Shown: piece after piece, positions 9,141 to 18,164 of the stretch
Layout of the letters: the number at the start of each line of letters is the position of its first letter
Numbering within the stretch: the stretch's first letter is position 1
Assembly (NCBI GenBank): GCA_007745635.1
Contig: CP036272.1
Span: 5,664,816-5,728,815, forward strand
Direction: 5' to 3'
From: Stieleria bergensis
GTDB lineage: Bacteria > Planctomycetota > Planctomycetia > Pirellulales > Pirellulaceae
DNA: 64,000 bases
The notes under the pieces: model-generated
The model's input: only the letters and a program-made list of their open reading frames with translations
Databases searched by the model: none
What the model was told of the DNA's origin: nothing
Translations under genes and position numbers: made by a program

Positions 9141-10264
9141 TAGGCAGCCTGTAGCTGATAGATTGCTGGCAAGTTCATCTGCTCAATGGCGCGACAGACA
9201 TCTTGCACCGTGATCGCGCACATGGCAGCGTTAGAGGCATTGCGGCGTTGGCGTCGCGAGCCCGATTCATAAGCCTTTTGGATGGCAATCTGACCGTATG
9301 GACCACGGTCACCTGGCTGAGTTGCACCGTACAGTCCGATCACCGGTGTTCCCACCGCAACGCCCATGTGTAGCGGACCGGTGTCGCTACTGATCAACAA
9401 GTCAGACGATTCAATCAATGCGGCCAAATGCTGCAAGTCAGTCTCTGGCGCGAGCACCGCGTGGCCTCCGCTTGTCAAGACAATGTCGGATGCCAGTGCA
9501 TGATCGAGACCATTGCCCCAAACGGCAATGCTGGTGTATCCGTATTCCCGTCCCAAATACTGAGCCACTTCACCGAACCGTTCCGGCAACCAGCGTTTGC
9601 TATGCCATGTTGCTCCGGGGTTCAGCAGCGCGATTCTGTTGCTTGAAAAGGTGTTGCGATAGCGACTGGCCCATCTCTGAGCCGGGGCGGCGATCGGATA
9701 CTGCCAACGGACCGTTGGTTTATGAATCCCTAAGGGTGTTAGCAGTTCAAGCGAACGGTCCGTCAAGTGTTTGAACACTGGTTGCACATGAACATTGGAG
9801 ATCCAACGACTAATCCCATGCACGCTCTTACCAGCGTAACCGATGCGATGGGCAGCTCCTGATAGAAAACAAGCCAGCGCGGAAGCGCCACCGCCTTGGC
9901 AATCGATCGCCACATCACAGGCAAGTCGATGCAATTGATTTCGGGCCGCACGCAATCGATTGGGCGAGGCCAACCAGCCGGGATTCATGACCACCACATC
10001 ATCCACAGCCGGATGATTCTCCAGCACAGGCACCGAGTCTTCCTCGACCGCCCAGGCGATGTAGGCGCCGGGAAGATGCTCACGCAGGGCACAGGCCACA
10101 GGCATCGTCAGGATCGAGTCACCGATCTTGCCCAGGCGGCTGATTAGAAAGCGTGGTTGATCAGGCGGCAGGTCAATCTGCGGCGCAATAAAGGCGGAGA
10201 GCTGCTGGGGATCAAGGCTCTTTTTCCGGAACCCGGACTTGGGTGTTTTTTCTGTTCTGGACAT
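9140..10264 (-). CDS. glycosyltransferase family 9 (heptosyltransferase-like)
   Basis: GT-B fold transferase of the ADP-heptose:LPS heptosyltransferase family. The ATG at 10264 (374 aa) has a well-placed AAGGA Shine-Dalgarno 7 nt upstream; an ATG 8 codons further out has none. Conserved features are RFLISRLGKIGDSILTMPVA near the N-terminus (acceptor-side loop), LNPGATWHSKRWLPERF (start of the second Rossmann domain), and SSDTGPLHMGVAVGTPVIGLYG (nucleotide-sugar-binding loop). It is a close paralogue of the divergent gene at 10619, sharing long identical blocks such as LTDRSLELL and the GPYGQ region. It probably transfers heptose or a related sugar onto a lipid-linked core at the inner face of the membrane. 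The sugar is not determined by sequence. Confidence 0.9.
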   Translation of the reverse strand: MSRTEKTPKSGFRKKSLDPQQLSAFIAPQIDLPPDQPRFLISRLGKIGDSILTMPVACALREHLPGAYIAWAVEEDSVPVLENHPAVDDVVVMNPGWLASPNRLRAARNQLHRLACDVAIDCQGGGASALACFLSGAAHRIGYAGKSVHGISRWISNVHVQPVFKHLTDRSLELLTPLGIHKPTVRWQYPIAAPAQRWASRYRNTFSSNRIALLNPGATWHSKRWLPERFGEVAQYLGREYGYTSIAVWGNGLDHALASDIVLTSGGHAVLAPETDLQHLAALIESSDLLISSDTGPLHMGVAVGTPVIGLYGATQPGDRGPYGQIAIQKAYESGSRRQRRNASNAAMCAITVQDVCRAIEQMNLPAIYQLQAA

Positions 10265-10618
10265 CGTCCAATCCTTACCAGATTCCATGTGATCTAAACA
10301 CGAACCAGACGCGACGATCCTGTCGCTGCCTACGCGCCAACCCCAGCCTGCACGTTACAAACTTCCGCAACCTGAATCCAGACCAGAATCAGCGGCACAT
10401 CGGGGCTAGTGGCACCGCCGAAGAACGGGACGAGTCGGGCTTGAATGAACCTCTCAATCCCCGCCTGAGATCGCCTTCTAGGACGCGTTTGATGTCGGAA
10501 AACCCGCACCCAAAACGCGTGATTAACGCAGTCATTGCGGTAGCTCAGTGAAGTCGGCGATTGATAGCGTTTCCCGTTGACAAAGGGCAACCACAACACG
10601 GATTTCATAGGGCAAACC
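10265..10618. other. intergenic region between divergent GT9 paralogues
   Basis: 354 bp separating two head-to-head paralogues; no repeat, hairpin or RNA gene was recognised. Expected to carry two divergent promoters. Confidence 0.4.
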
Positions 10619-11704
10619 ATGACCGATCGAGAGCAAGCGGCCAGCAGTGAAAACCATTCCATTCGCACTCCGTTGAACGATTTGTGCCGGCCGCCTCGTT
10701 TCCTGATCAGCCGAATGAGCGCCATCGGAGACACGATTCTAACGATGCCGGTGGCCTGTGCTTTGCGGGCCTCGTTTCCGCACGCCTACATTGCTTGGGT
10801 GGTCGAAGAAAAATCCTCACCCGTCCTGATGGGACATCGAGCCGTTGACGAGGTGATTGTGCTGCGCCGCAAATGGTTCACATCCCCAAAGTCACTCCTG
10901 AAGTCGCGTGCTCGATTGAGGCAACTCCAGTGCGATGTCTCCATTGATTGCCAAGGCATGACCAAATCTGCGTTAGCAGGTTACCTCTCCGGAGCCAAAG
11001 ACCGCATCGGCTATTTTGGTTCCTGCGCAAGAGAGCTCAGTCGTTTGTTTACAAACATTCGTGTTGCTCCCCAGCGGTCGCATCTGACCGACCGTTCGCT
11101 GGAACTGCTTGGCCCCCTGGGGATTGACTCGCCGCAGGTCACCTGGCAGTTCCCGCTTGATCAGCAAGCCATGGACTGGGCCAAAACCTACCGCAGCACA
11201 CTCCCCAATCAGCCTCTTGCCGTGCTAAATCCCGGTGCGACTTGGCATAGCAAACGCTGGTTACCCGAGCGCTTTGGCGAAACAGCCTCGTATCTTGGAA
11301 GGCGCTACGGTGCCCAGTGTGTCGCGGTTTGGGGCAATGGGCTCGACCACCAGATGGCGACGCAAATCGTTGACACCAGTCATGGTCATGCCACGCTAGC
11401 ACCCGCGACTGATCTTCAGCAGCTTGCTGCACTGATCTCCATGGCGGATTTATTCGTCAGCAACGATACCGGACCGTTGCATTTGTCCGTCGCCGTAGGC
11501 ACGCCCACGATTGGACTCTATGGAGCCACAAGGCCCGGCGATAGTGGCCCGTATGGGCAAGTGGCGTTACAGAAAGCCTACGAGACGGGAAGCTCTCGCG
11601 AGCGACGCCAAGCCTCCAATCAAGCCATCTGTCAGATCAGTACGGCAGATGTTTGTGACGCGATCGATCGCGTCTGGGAACGTGATCGCGAGGCCGCTGC
11701 CTAA
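10619..11704 (+). CDS. glycosyltransferase family 9 (heptosyltransferase-like), second copy
   Basis: 361 residues from the ATG at 10619, which has AGGG 6 nt upstream; the in-frame alternative 42 bp earlier is a TTG. Same family and order of motifs as the divergent gene: RFLISRMSAIGDTILTMPVA, LNPGATWHSKRWLPERFGE, and SNDTGPLHLSVAVGTPTIGL. The two copies look like an inverted duplication that has since diverged in the acceptor-binding N-terminal half and tails. They may add successive sugars, or have different acceptors. The end of the gene carries an 18-bp duplication that includes the stop codon. Confidence 0.9.
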   Translation: MTDREQAASSENHSIRTPLNDLCRPPRFLISRMSAIGDTILTMPVACALRASFPHAYIAWVVEEKSSPVLMGHRAVDEVIVLRRKWFTSPKSLLKSRARLRQLQCDVSIDCQGMTKSALAGYLSGAKDRIGYFGSCARELSRLFTNIRVAPQRSHLTDRSLELLGPLGIDSPQVTWQFPLDQQAMDWAKTYRSTLPNQPLAVLNPGATWHSKRWLPERFGETASYLGRRYGAQCVAVWGNGLDHQMATQIVDTSHGHATLAPATDLQQLAALISMADLFVSNDTGPLHLSVAVGTPTIGLYGATRPGDSGPYGQVALQKAYETGSSRERRQASNQAICQISTADVCDAIDRVWERDREAAA

Positions 11705-11730
11705 GCGAACCCGCCGCTGCCTAAGCGAAC
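11693..11730. repeat. 18-bp duplication spanning a stop codon
   Basis: GCCGCTGCCTAAGCGAAC occurs at 11693-11710 and 11713-11730 (20-bp period, two-base spacer). The first copy contains the TAA of the second GT9 gene; the second copy lies just downstream and is out of frame with it. Confidence 0.85.
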
Positions 11731-11864
11731 AGGGGCATCCCAGTCTTGCGTAGCCACCCAGATTAACAGCAACTAGGACGACGAGGCCCTAGCGCAGCTA
11801 CTGCGTCCAAAGATCTTCACTTGACCCTCCCCAACTTTCTCTCGTATTGTCGCCCACGACGACC

Positions 11865-11895
11865 ACCGGGGGTTTTCCCTCGGGTTTGCCCCGGT
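11865..11895. other. stem-loop in FkbM leader
   Basis: ACCGGGG (11865-11871) and CCCCGGT (11889-11895) are perfectly complementary around a 17-nt loop, about 80 nt upstream of the FkbM start. It could be a terminator of the preceding GT9 gene or leader structure; no T tract follows. Confidence 0.3.
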
Positions 11896-11973
11896 GTCTC
11901 TCCGAAACACCAACAGGCAAGCAGTGCCGGAAACTGACAACCGATGCAGAACCCCAAGCTGGGAGGGAAACCG

Positions 11974-12804
11974 ATGAAGCTACGTGCCCCCAATACGCTA
12001 TTGAATCGATTGATTCCGCCACGAGTCACGGAATACATGATCTCCCAACTGGAGTTTGGTCTGGGAATCGGCTGTGGCGCGGGAGCTTCTCGAAGCGGCG
12101 AGAAAGTCGTCTTTGACGCTGTGAAGTTCGCTGCTTCCGGCCCACTCACCATCTTTGACGTGGGTGCTAACCAAGGCCAGTATGCAACGGCGTTGCTCGG
12201 TTCATTGAAAGATCACAGTGATTTTCAGCTGCATTGCTTTGAGCCCTCTGGCAAGACCTTCAAAATCTTGCAAGAGAACCTGGCTGAAGCATCCAACGTT
12301 CAACTCAACAATTTCGGTTTGGCCGATCAAGCAAAACACTCGACGCTGTTCATGAATGAAGAGGGATCGGGGTTAGCGTCGCTAACGGAGCGAAAACTCG
12401 ATCATATCGGCATCGACCACGGCAAAATTAGCGAAGAAGTTGAGCTGCGTACGCTCTCAGACTACTGCCAGGAAAAGCAGATCGAGGCCATTGATCTATT
12501 GAAGATCGACGTGGAAGGGCACGAACTTGACGTCATCAACGGTGCCATGCCTTTGCTAGCAAATGGTGCCATCACCATGGTGCAGTTTGAATTTGGCGGC
12601 TGCAATATCGATACAAGAACCTATTTCCAGGACTTCTACCTCTTGTTCGATTCAATGGACTTTGAGTTGTACCGCGTGCTTCCCTCTCGCTGCCTCTTGA
12701 GAATTCCCAAGTATCGCGAAAAGCACGAAAAGTTTCGCACGATGAACTACTTGGCCGTTCGCAAGGATTTACAGCTCTCCAAGCGATTCTCTCGAACGCG
12801 ATGA
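11974..12804 (+). CDS. FkbM family SAM-dependent methyltransferase
   Basis: Predicted O-methyltransferase of the FkbM family, which methylates hydroxyl groups on sugars or polyketides. I place the start at ATG 11974 (276 aa) because a GGGAGG Shine-Dalgarno lies 7 nt upstream; an ATG 10 codons earlier lacks one. The SAM-binding motif I is TIFDVGANQGQYATALLG and motif IV is LLKIDVEGHELDVINGA, with the acidic residue typical of FkbM proteins. No signal peptide. It sits between glycosyltransferase and sulfotransferase genes, so a sugar methylation role in glycan decoration is the natural inference. The acceptor is not known. Confidence 0.88.
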   Translation: MKLRAPNTLLNRLIPPRVTEYMISQLEFGLGIGCGAGASRSGEKVVFDAVKFAASGPLTIFDVGANQGQYATALLGSLKDHSDFQLHCFEPSGKTFKILQENLAEASNVQLNNFGLADQAKHSTLFMNEEGSGLASLTERKLDHIGIDHGKISEEVELRTLSDYCQEKQIEAIDLLKIDVEGHELDVINGAMPLLANGAITMVQFEFGGCNIDTRTYFQDFYLLFDSMDFELYRVLPSRCLLRIPKYREKHEKFRTMNYLAVRKDLQLSKRFSRTR

Positions 12805-12914
12805 CGCTGCCCTTTGTCCCGGCTTGTCTCAGTCGCCAGCGTGTTCAGCCGTCTGCCGGCTCAATATCGTGACCTGATGAGATTGCCGCGCTCATTCAGC
12901 ACCTTGGATCAATC

Positions 12915-13577
12915 ATGGCTTTCACACGCACTATCTTTTTGTCTGCGGGTATGCCTCGCTCAGGCAGCACCTGGCTCTACAACGTTGCTCGGCTACTGAT
13001 CGAAAGCGACACCAGCCTTTCGAAGCGATTCACGTTCGGATGGGTTGGCGACTTCAAAAAGCTTCCTACGCAGGGAAGTTGTTTGATCAAGCTGCACGAA
13101 TTTGATGCTGAGATCGCCGAATCAGCCGATGTCATCCTGTATTCGTATCGCGACATTCGTGACGCCACCGCCAGTCCGGTTCGCAAGTTCAATAAAGCCG
13201 CGACCCTGGATATGGTCGATCAATTCGTCCGTGAACATGGCCAATGGGCGGCCAAAGCCAATTACGTGATGCGGTACGAAGACATGCTTGTCGAGAAGGA
13301 AACGATCGTTCAGCAAGTCGCAACGACGCTCGGCATCGCAGAGATCGACCCAGCTGTGATCACTGCCTCAGTTGAGGCGTTGGCCTACGAAAGCAAAGGC
13401 AAGAAACGAAAGACCTATCACAAACAAAACCTGTATCATCGCAACCACATCACGGATGGTCGCCACGGATCGTGGCAGGGCGTCCTGAGTGATGAATTCG
13501 TGGAGGCGATTGAACAACGGCACGCCGAATGGCTGCACGAGCACGGCTATCAGCTGGCTCATGAGATGATTAGCTAG
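12915..13577 (+). CDS. sulfotransferase domain protein
   Basis: 220-residue PAPS-dependent sulfotransferase-like protein. The 5'-phosphosulfate-binding loop is visible near the N-terminus as SAGMPRSGSTWLYNVARLL (residues 10-28), and the 3'-phosphate-binding region as VILYSYRDIRDATASPVRKF with the Arg/Ser pair. A later YEDMLVEKE matches the conserved YEDL-type strand. It is shorter than many sulfotransferases but has both cofactor-binding motifs, so it is likely complete and active. It follows the FkbM gene on the same strand at 110 bp and converges on a second FkbM gene. In this glycan cluster the acceptor is probably a sugar hydroxyl; marine planctomycetes carry abundant sulfated polymers. 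Confidence 0.85.
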   Translation: MAFTRTIFLSAGMPRSGSTWLYNVARLLIESDTSLSKRFTFGWVGDFKKLPTQGSCLIKLHEFDAEIAESADVILYSYRDIRDATASPVRKFNKAATLDMVDQFVREHGQWAAKANYVMRYEDMLVEKETIVQQVATTLGIAEIDPAVITASVEALAYESKGKKRKTYHKQNLYHRNHITDGRHGSWQGVLSDEFVEAIEQRHAEWLHEHGYQLAHEMIS

Positions 13578-13614
13578 GTCCAGAGCATCTAGCGAGACTC
13601 ACCGTGCCCCTAGC

Positions 13615-13639
13615 ATCGGCAAGCGATTCGCTTGCCGAT
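13615..13639. terminator. 11-bp perfect hairpin between convergent genes
   Basis: ATCGGCAAGCG (13615-13625), loop ATT, CGCTTGCCGAT (13629-13639). It lies between the converging sulfotransferase and FkbM genes, so it can act on both transcripts. There is no T run on either side, so it may be a terminator or 3'-end stabiliser. Confidence 0.65.
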
Positions 13640-13656
13640 AACGTCGCTTAAGTCGA

Positions 13657-14439
13657 CTACGCCACCTGACGCTGTTGCTGATCCATTCGCTTGAAGATCG
13701 TATTGACCGAGTCGCGATAGAGTTCCAGATAGCCAGCGGCCAAGATCTTCTGACGCACTCGACTGGCTGACTCGGCAGTTTCCGAATCATCGTCGAACGA
13801 ATCACAGCAGTCGTGCAGTTCGACAATCAACATTTGGGGAGACCACGCGGACAGATCGAAGCCGCTAAAGACCTTTTCTTCATAGCCTTCGACGTCGACG
13901 ACTAAGAGCTCAAAGCCTGGCTCAATACCAGCATCCGTTAGAATGCTGTTGAGTGTTCTTACAACGGTGGTTTGCGGCTTGCGTTCCTTAAACATCATCC
14001 GCTTGGCAAAGTCGAGCCGCTCGTACTCTTTGAGTGTGTCTTCGCACATCGTGCTGAGGGCACCGATTTGCATCAGAACCGCTTCAGACTCGCCTTCACC
14101 CGCCGCTAGGTTGAGTACTTGCGTCTTGTTAAAGCAGTGACGAATCCGACACAGACGGGCATAGTCAACCGAGGGCTCGAGATACAACCCGTGCCACCCA
14201 TTGTCCGCCAGCCAGGAGGTATTGGAGAAACGCTCGCCGTCATAGGCACCCACCTCAACGAATTGACCACCGCCCATCGGATCGAATTCGGCTGCGAAGA
14301 TCTCAGCAAGCGAATCGATTTGACAGGTTGAGGATGGCTTGCGGCCCTTGGTTGACGCCACGAGCTTGGTCCAAACAGCATCACGGAAGGAGCGAAATGT
14401 TCGCCAAACGCGTCTTGCGGCCGATCGTTGCGCAGTCAT
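13657..14439 (-). CDS. FkbM family SAM-dependent methyltransferase, second copy
   Basis: 260-residue member of the FkbM family, of a different subtype from the gene at 11974. Residues 1-35 are basic and helical. The SAM motif is QFVEVGAYDGERFSNTSWL and the later acidic motif is FELLVVDVEGYEEKVFSGF, followed by LIVELHDCC. GAYDGERFSNT and GWHGLYLEPS resemble the FkbM group found with polysaccharide genes. It is followed on the same strand by no other close gene and preceded (upstream) by a glycosyltransferase at 82 bp, with which it may be co-transcribed. A sugar O-methylation role is inferred. Confidence 0.87.
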   Translation of the reverse strand: MTAQRSAARRVWRTFRSFRDAVWTKLVASTKGRKPSSTCQIDSLAEIFAAEFDPMGGGQFVEVGAYDGERFSNTSWLADNGWHGLYLEPSVDYARLCRIRHCFNKTQVLNLAAGEGESEAVLMQIGALSTMCEDTLKEYERLDFAKRMMFKERKPQTTVVRTLNSILTDAGIEPGFELLVVDVEGYEEKVFSGFDLSAWSPQMLIVELHDCCDSFDDDSETAESASRVRQKILAAGYLELYRDSVNTIFKRMDQQQRQVA

Positions 14440-14521
14440 CGGAGAATCCTAATGGGGTACGTTCATTGTGATTGACGGGGCACTGTCATTTAAGCCATCG
14501 CTGACTTCGACAGTCTTTCTG

Positions 14522-15583
14522 CTATGCGGCGGAGGCATCAACGGCGGCCGAGGCGACGGAACCGGCCTCCGCAGACGATAGCAGTCTGCGGATCGATTCG
14601 TGAGCCATCATGTCTGGTCCAACCGTTCGATGAAAAGCATCGATGACAGATTGTTCTGGAAAGGCAGCTGAGAGACCGGCGTCTCGATTGCGAATGAAAT
14701 GAAACTTTTCCGATAACAAACCAATCAGTGCCTGCAAGCGCGAAGGCTGCTTGGCGATCGCGAGTTCATGCAAATCCCATAACTCGACGGCCTGATCTTG
14801 CAACGCTGCCTGCTGCTTAACGTAGCGACTCTGTGGGTTGTCGGAGAGCTCGCAGTTTGCGAAGCCAAACTGATCCTTGAGGTACTTCAAGTGCCAATAC
14901 AAGAAGCCAGCGAAGACGCGCCGCAGGCCCACTCGGCGGAACCGTTCGAAACGACGGTCATGGTAGAAATAGGTCTCCCGGCTGACGCGGAAGAAGCCAA
15001 TATCACCGCTGCCAGAAATGGGATCTCGAGCCAGGATCTTCAGCTCTCCTTCAGCCGAACGAAACAGGTTCAGCCCCGAAAAGCTATACATTTGCCGATC
15101 ATTGACTTCGCCCGCGCGAATCGCGTCGCATAACGCCTGGGTATTCCCGACAATGGCGACATGGTCATCGTCTAGCTTGGTTGCATACTGGTAACGCGTT
15201 GCAGCGAGCGCAAAGTTGCAGTAGTTGACCAGACTGTGCTCGGATCTGGGATCGGTCGTGGCATGACCGCTGGAGCCCTGCGGATAAACTCGGTCGGTGT
15301 AGTGGATCAGCCGCAGTCGATGGCTGCCATACTCCTGCTGCAATCGCGACAGGATGTCGGGAGTGTCATCGGTACACTGATTGTAAACCGCGACGATTTC
15401 ATCGTAGAAATTGATGTGACTGCGGATTGTGGCTTCCAAAAACTCCGCACCGTTGCGAATCCGCATGAAGGCACTGACGCCGGGCATGCGATCGCTCACG
15501 CAAAGGTCATCGGTCTCAAACCGATAGCCTGTGATCTCGTCGTTTACGCCATCGATCTGTGATGGCTTGGTCGTGTTAGGCAC
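14522..15583 (-). CDS. GT-A-like glycosyltransferase
   Basis: 353-residue protein with a GT2-type N-terminal nucleotide-sugar domain. It has a strand-turn VSAFMRIRNGAEFLEATIRS, then YDEIVAVYNQCTDDTPDIL and the acidic metal-binding segment KLDDDHVAI, which fits the DxD motif. The rest (about residues 180-300) is less conserved, with many aromatic residues, and the C-terminus is Ala-rich and probably disordered. It resembles proteins annotated as glycosyltransferase family 2 or 92; I cannot decide between them. It is divergent from the GT11 gene and upstream of the second FkbM gene. The donor sugar is unknown. Confidence 0.75.
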   Translation of the reverse strand: MPNTTKPSQIDGVNDEITGYRFETDDLCVSDRMPGVSAFMRIRNGAEFLEATIRSHINFYDEIVAVYNQCTDDTPDILSRLQQEYGSHRLRLIHYTDRVYPQGSSGHATTDPRSEHSLVNYCNFALAATRYQYATKLDDDHVAIVGNTQALCDAIRAGEVNDRQMYSFSGLNLFRSAEGELKILARDPISGSGDIGFFRVSRETYFYHDRRFERFRRVGLRRVFAGFLYWHLKYLKDQFGFANCELSDNPQSRYVKQQAALQDQAVELWDLHELAIAKQPSRLQALIGLLSEKFHFIRNRDAGLSAAFPEQSVIDAFHRTVGPDMMAHESIRRLLSSAEAGSVASAAVDASAA

Positions 15584-15999
15584 CCGAGGCGGCTCTCTGA
15601 ATAGCTAGATTCGGCGTTGACAGAGCAACGATACGCGACAGCATTGCACTGAAACCATTAGCAAACCAGCAGTTTTGCTTTGTCAAAACCACTAATTTAC
15701 AGCTGGACTGGTTGAGCACGAAGGTCGTTATCGGGACTCTATCAAAACATGCGTTTTTCACGCAAGACGATTCCACGCTGCGGCCACCCCCCCACAGCAT
15801 TCGGTAGTCAGTCGCCCAAGGGAAATCACCTCCGGCGTTCAGACTCACCGTGGGATAAACGACAGACAATAGCTCTCTTGCACTAACCCAGTCTGTGTCT
15901 TTATGCTCCCTCTCATGTTGGGCCGAATCGTAGCTGGTTCGATGGTCTGGCCACCAACGACCGAATACCACTTCATCACTTTCCGCAGGAAGCGTTCTG
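15584..15999. other. divergent intergenic region
   Basis: 416 bp between divergent glycosyltransferase genes. It contains a short C run near 15785-15795 but no supportable gene, repeat or hairpin. AGGA at 15987-15990 is the likely ribosome site for the GTG start of the GT11 gene. Confidence 0.4.
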
Positions 16000-16920
16000 G
16001 TGATTATCGCGACTCGACAGTATGGACAGCTGGGAAACCGCCTGCGTTTGTATGCTCACTTGATGGCAGCGGCGATCGAATACGATGTCACGCTTTATTT
16101 CCCGCACCTCAACGAATACGCGTGCTACTTCCCCAGTGTTGCCGACGACTATTGGTGTCGCTACCCGCGACCATCGGCCCACCAAACGCAGACATCAGAA
16201 AACGAATCGAAGACCAGCGACCTCGTTCGCCGACTGATTTGCAAACAGGTTTATCTCACCGGTCGAGTCCTTAGTCACTTGCGTCTGGAGCGTTTTCCAG
16301 CTCATGTGGTCCGGCTTCGGCATCGAGAGAACTGCATCCTGCACGAACCCGAATTCCGTCGCCAAGCACAGTCGAAACGTCCACTGCTGGTCGCCGGCTG
16401 GAAGTTTCGCAGCGCACCATTACTCGCCAAACACGCTGCCGCTGTTCGGACTCACTTTCAAATCGCTCCTGAGCATCAAGCCAACATTCAGCAAAGCCTG
16501 GCTCCTTTGCGCCGCACCGGCAATCGAATCGTCGGTGTGCACATTCGACATGGCGATTATCAAACCTGGAAAGACGGCCGCTACTACTATCCAATCGAAG
16601 ACTATGCTGCCACCATGCGGCTGATCGCTGAACAAAATCAGCCCCAGCAAACGACATTTTTGGTCTGCGGTAATAGCAACCTGACCCAGCAAGACTTTGC
16701 CGGCTTAGACGTTCACTTTCCGACCGGCCATCCGATCGAAGACATGTACAGTCTGGCTGAAGTCGATCTGATTATTGGTCCTCCGAGTACGTTTTCAGCG
16801 TGGTCGGCATTTATGGGCCAGGTTCCCTGCTTGCGAATGCTGCGCCGTCGTGATCGTGAAACCTTGGTGGATCCAGCGGTGGTTCAATCGGTCCTACACC
16901 CCACGCGGGCTGCAGCCTAA
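16000..16920 (+). CDS. alpha-1,2-fucosyltransferase-like (GT11)
   Basis: 306-residue GT-B type transferase. The GTG start at 16000 has AGGA 9 nt upstream. The N-terminus TRQYGQLGNRLRLYAHLMA corresponds to the GGLGNQMFQYA motif of GT11/O-fucosyltransferases, and VGVHIRHGDY (about residues 180-189) corresponds to the HxRRxD motif that binds GDP-fucose. The C-terminal EDMYSLAEVDLIIGPPSTFS region matches the SSFSWWAA-type block (here GPPSTFSAWSAF). The missing second Arg (RHGD instead of RRGD) is tolerated in this superfamily. It probably adds fucose or a related deoxyhexose to the surface glycan. It converges on the GT2 gene. Confidence 0.8.
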   Translation: MIIATRQYGQLGNRLRLYAHLMAAAIEYDVTLYFPHLNEYACYFPSVADDYWCRYPRPSAHQTQTSENESKTSDLVRRLICKQVYLTGRVLSHLRLERFPAHVVRLRHRENCILHEPEFRRQAQSKRPLLVAGWKFRSAPLLAKHAAAVRTHFQIAPEHQANIQQSLAPLRRTGNRIVGVHIRHGDYQTWKDGRYYYPIEDYAATMRLIAEQNQPQQTTFLVCGNSNLTQQDFAGLDVHFPTGHPIEDMYSLAEVDLIIGPPSTFSAWSAFMGQVPCLRMLRRRDRETLVDPAVVQSVLHPTRAAA

Positions 16921-17030
16921 CGCGATGCGTTGCAGATCAATGCAGAGCGATGATGCTTTGCCAATGACAGAAAGTCAGTGAGAGGAAGGCTGCTGCGCAT
17001 TTAGAAAGCTTTGTCGCGGCACGGGACGCT

Positions 17031-17879
17031 TTAGGCAGCCCGACGAATCCCAAAATCCGTGTGCGTGGACTTGGTCTCGATGGTTGCCTGACGAATGGCG
17101 AGGTTGCGTTTCAGATCTTCCTCGTTCATGTAGCCGCGCTCATGGTCAACGTGCAGGCAGATGGCTTTGAAACGAATCTGTTTGCCGCGAATGCCCAAGT
17201 TATTGAGACGCAAGCCTAATTCCCGATCAAGGCCACCGTAACGCATGCGTTCGTCGTAGCCATTGACGGCGACCACGTCTGACTTCCAACCAGAAACGTT
17301 GCAACCATTCCATGTTGGCTGAGTCGTGGTGAGTGAGTTCAACAGCAAGCGAAGACTGTAACTCTTGATCAATCGCAAGCACTTGGGTGAAAACTCTAGG
17401 CCATGTTTTCGTAGCCAACTGAGCTTGAATGCCTCACCAGAAATCACTTCCTGTTCACCAATCAAGGATTTAAATGAACTGGGAATGTTGTTGTAGGTTC
17501 CTGAGAGAAACCAGCCCGGACGTGCTTCTTGCAAGTGAACCGCAACGAAATCCGCTCGAGGGATGCAATCACCATCAGTGAACAGCAAATAGTCACTAAC
17601 GGCTTGCTTGACGGCCGTATTGAGGATCTTGCACTTGGCGAACCCGTTGTCCTCATGCCAGACGTGCTTCACATGCAGAGACGACACGCTTCTAAATCGA
17701 TCGATCACTTGTTGCGTGCGCTCATCAGAGCCATCATCAGCGATCAGAATCTCAAAATCACGCGATGTTTGTTGCTCATATCCCAGCAAAACCAGCCACA
17801 ATTCTTCCGGCGCATTGTAAGTCGTAATGATCACGCTGATGCGCGGCTTAGCTGTGTCGATTTTGATTGTTGCAGGCAT
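17031..17879 (-). CDS. GT2 glycosyltransferase with galactosyltransferase C-terminal domain
   Basis: 282 residues from the ATG at 17879, which places the conserved ISVIITTYNAPEELWLVL directly at the N-terminus; an ATG 25 codons upstream is possible. Metal-binding acid residues lie in ILIADDGSDERT and LLFTDGDCIPRADF (DxD-type). Near the end VNGYDERMRYGGLDRELGLR matches the Glyco_transf_7C galactosyltransferase region. It is cytoplasmic with no membrane segment. It forms the right edge of the glycan cluster, convergent with the GT11 gene. Likely transfers a hexose to a growing oligosaccharide; the sugar is not determined. Confidence 0.88.
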   Translation of the reverse strand: MPATIKIDTAKPRISVIITTYNAPEELWLVLLGYEQQTSRDFEILIADDGSDERTQQVIDRFRSVSSLHVKHVWHEDNGFAKCKILNTAVKQAVSDYLLFTDGDCIPRADFVAVHLQEARPGWFLSGTYNNIPSSFKSLIGEQEVISGEAFKLSWLRKHGLEFSPKCLRLIKSYSLRLLLNSLTTTQPTWNGCNVSGWKSDVVAVNGYDERMRYGGLDRELGLRLNNLGIRGKQIRFKAICLHVDHERGYMNEEDLKRNLAIRQATIETKSTHTDFGIRRAA

Positions 17880-18164
17880 ACAACCTGATCCACGGGGGGC
17901 CGAACAGGGAGGAAACGAGGTGGGCAGGACAGCGATCGGGGAATAGCAATTCAAGCAAATGCTGACCGGATGCCCTCATCCGTGGTGGGAATATCAAACG
18001 GCGGCCCTGTTTATCAAGGTCGTTCGCGAATTGGAAAAAGAATTTCGGCTTGATTGCGCCAACTCGCAATGGGGCAAGATGCTGCGTCACGACACCAGGG
18101 CGCCGACTCCCATAACGCCTCAACGAGCACGGAGGGCAGCTGGCAAGAGAGATGGTGGTTTTGG

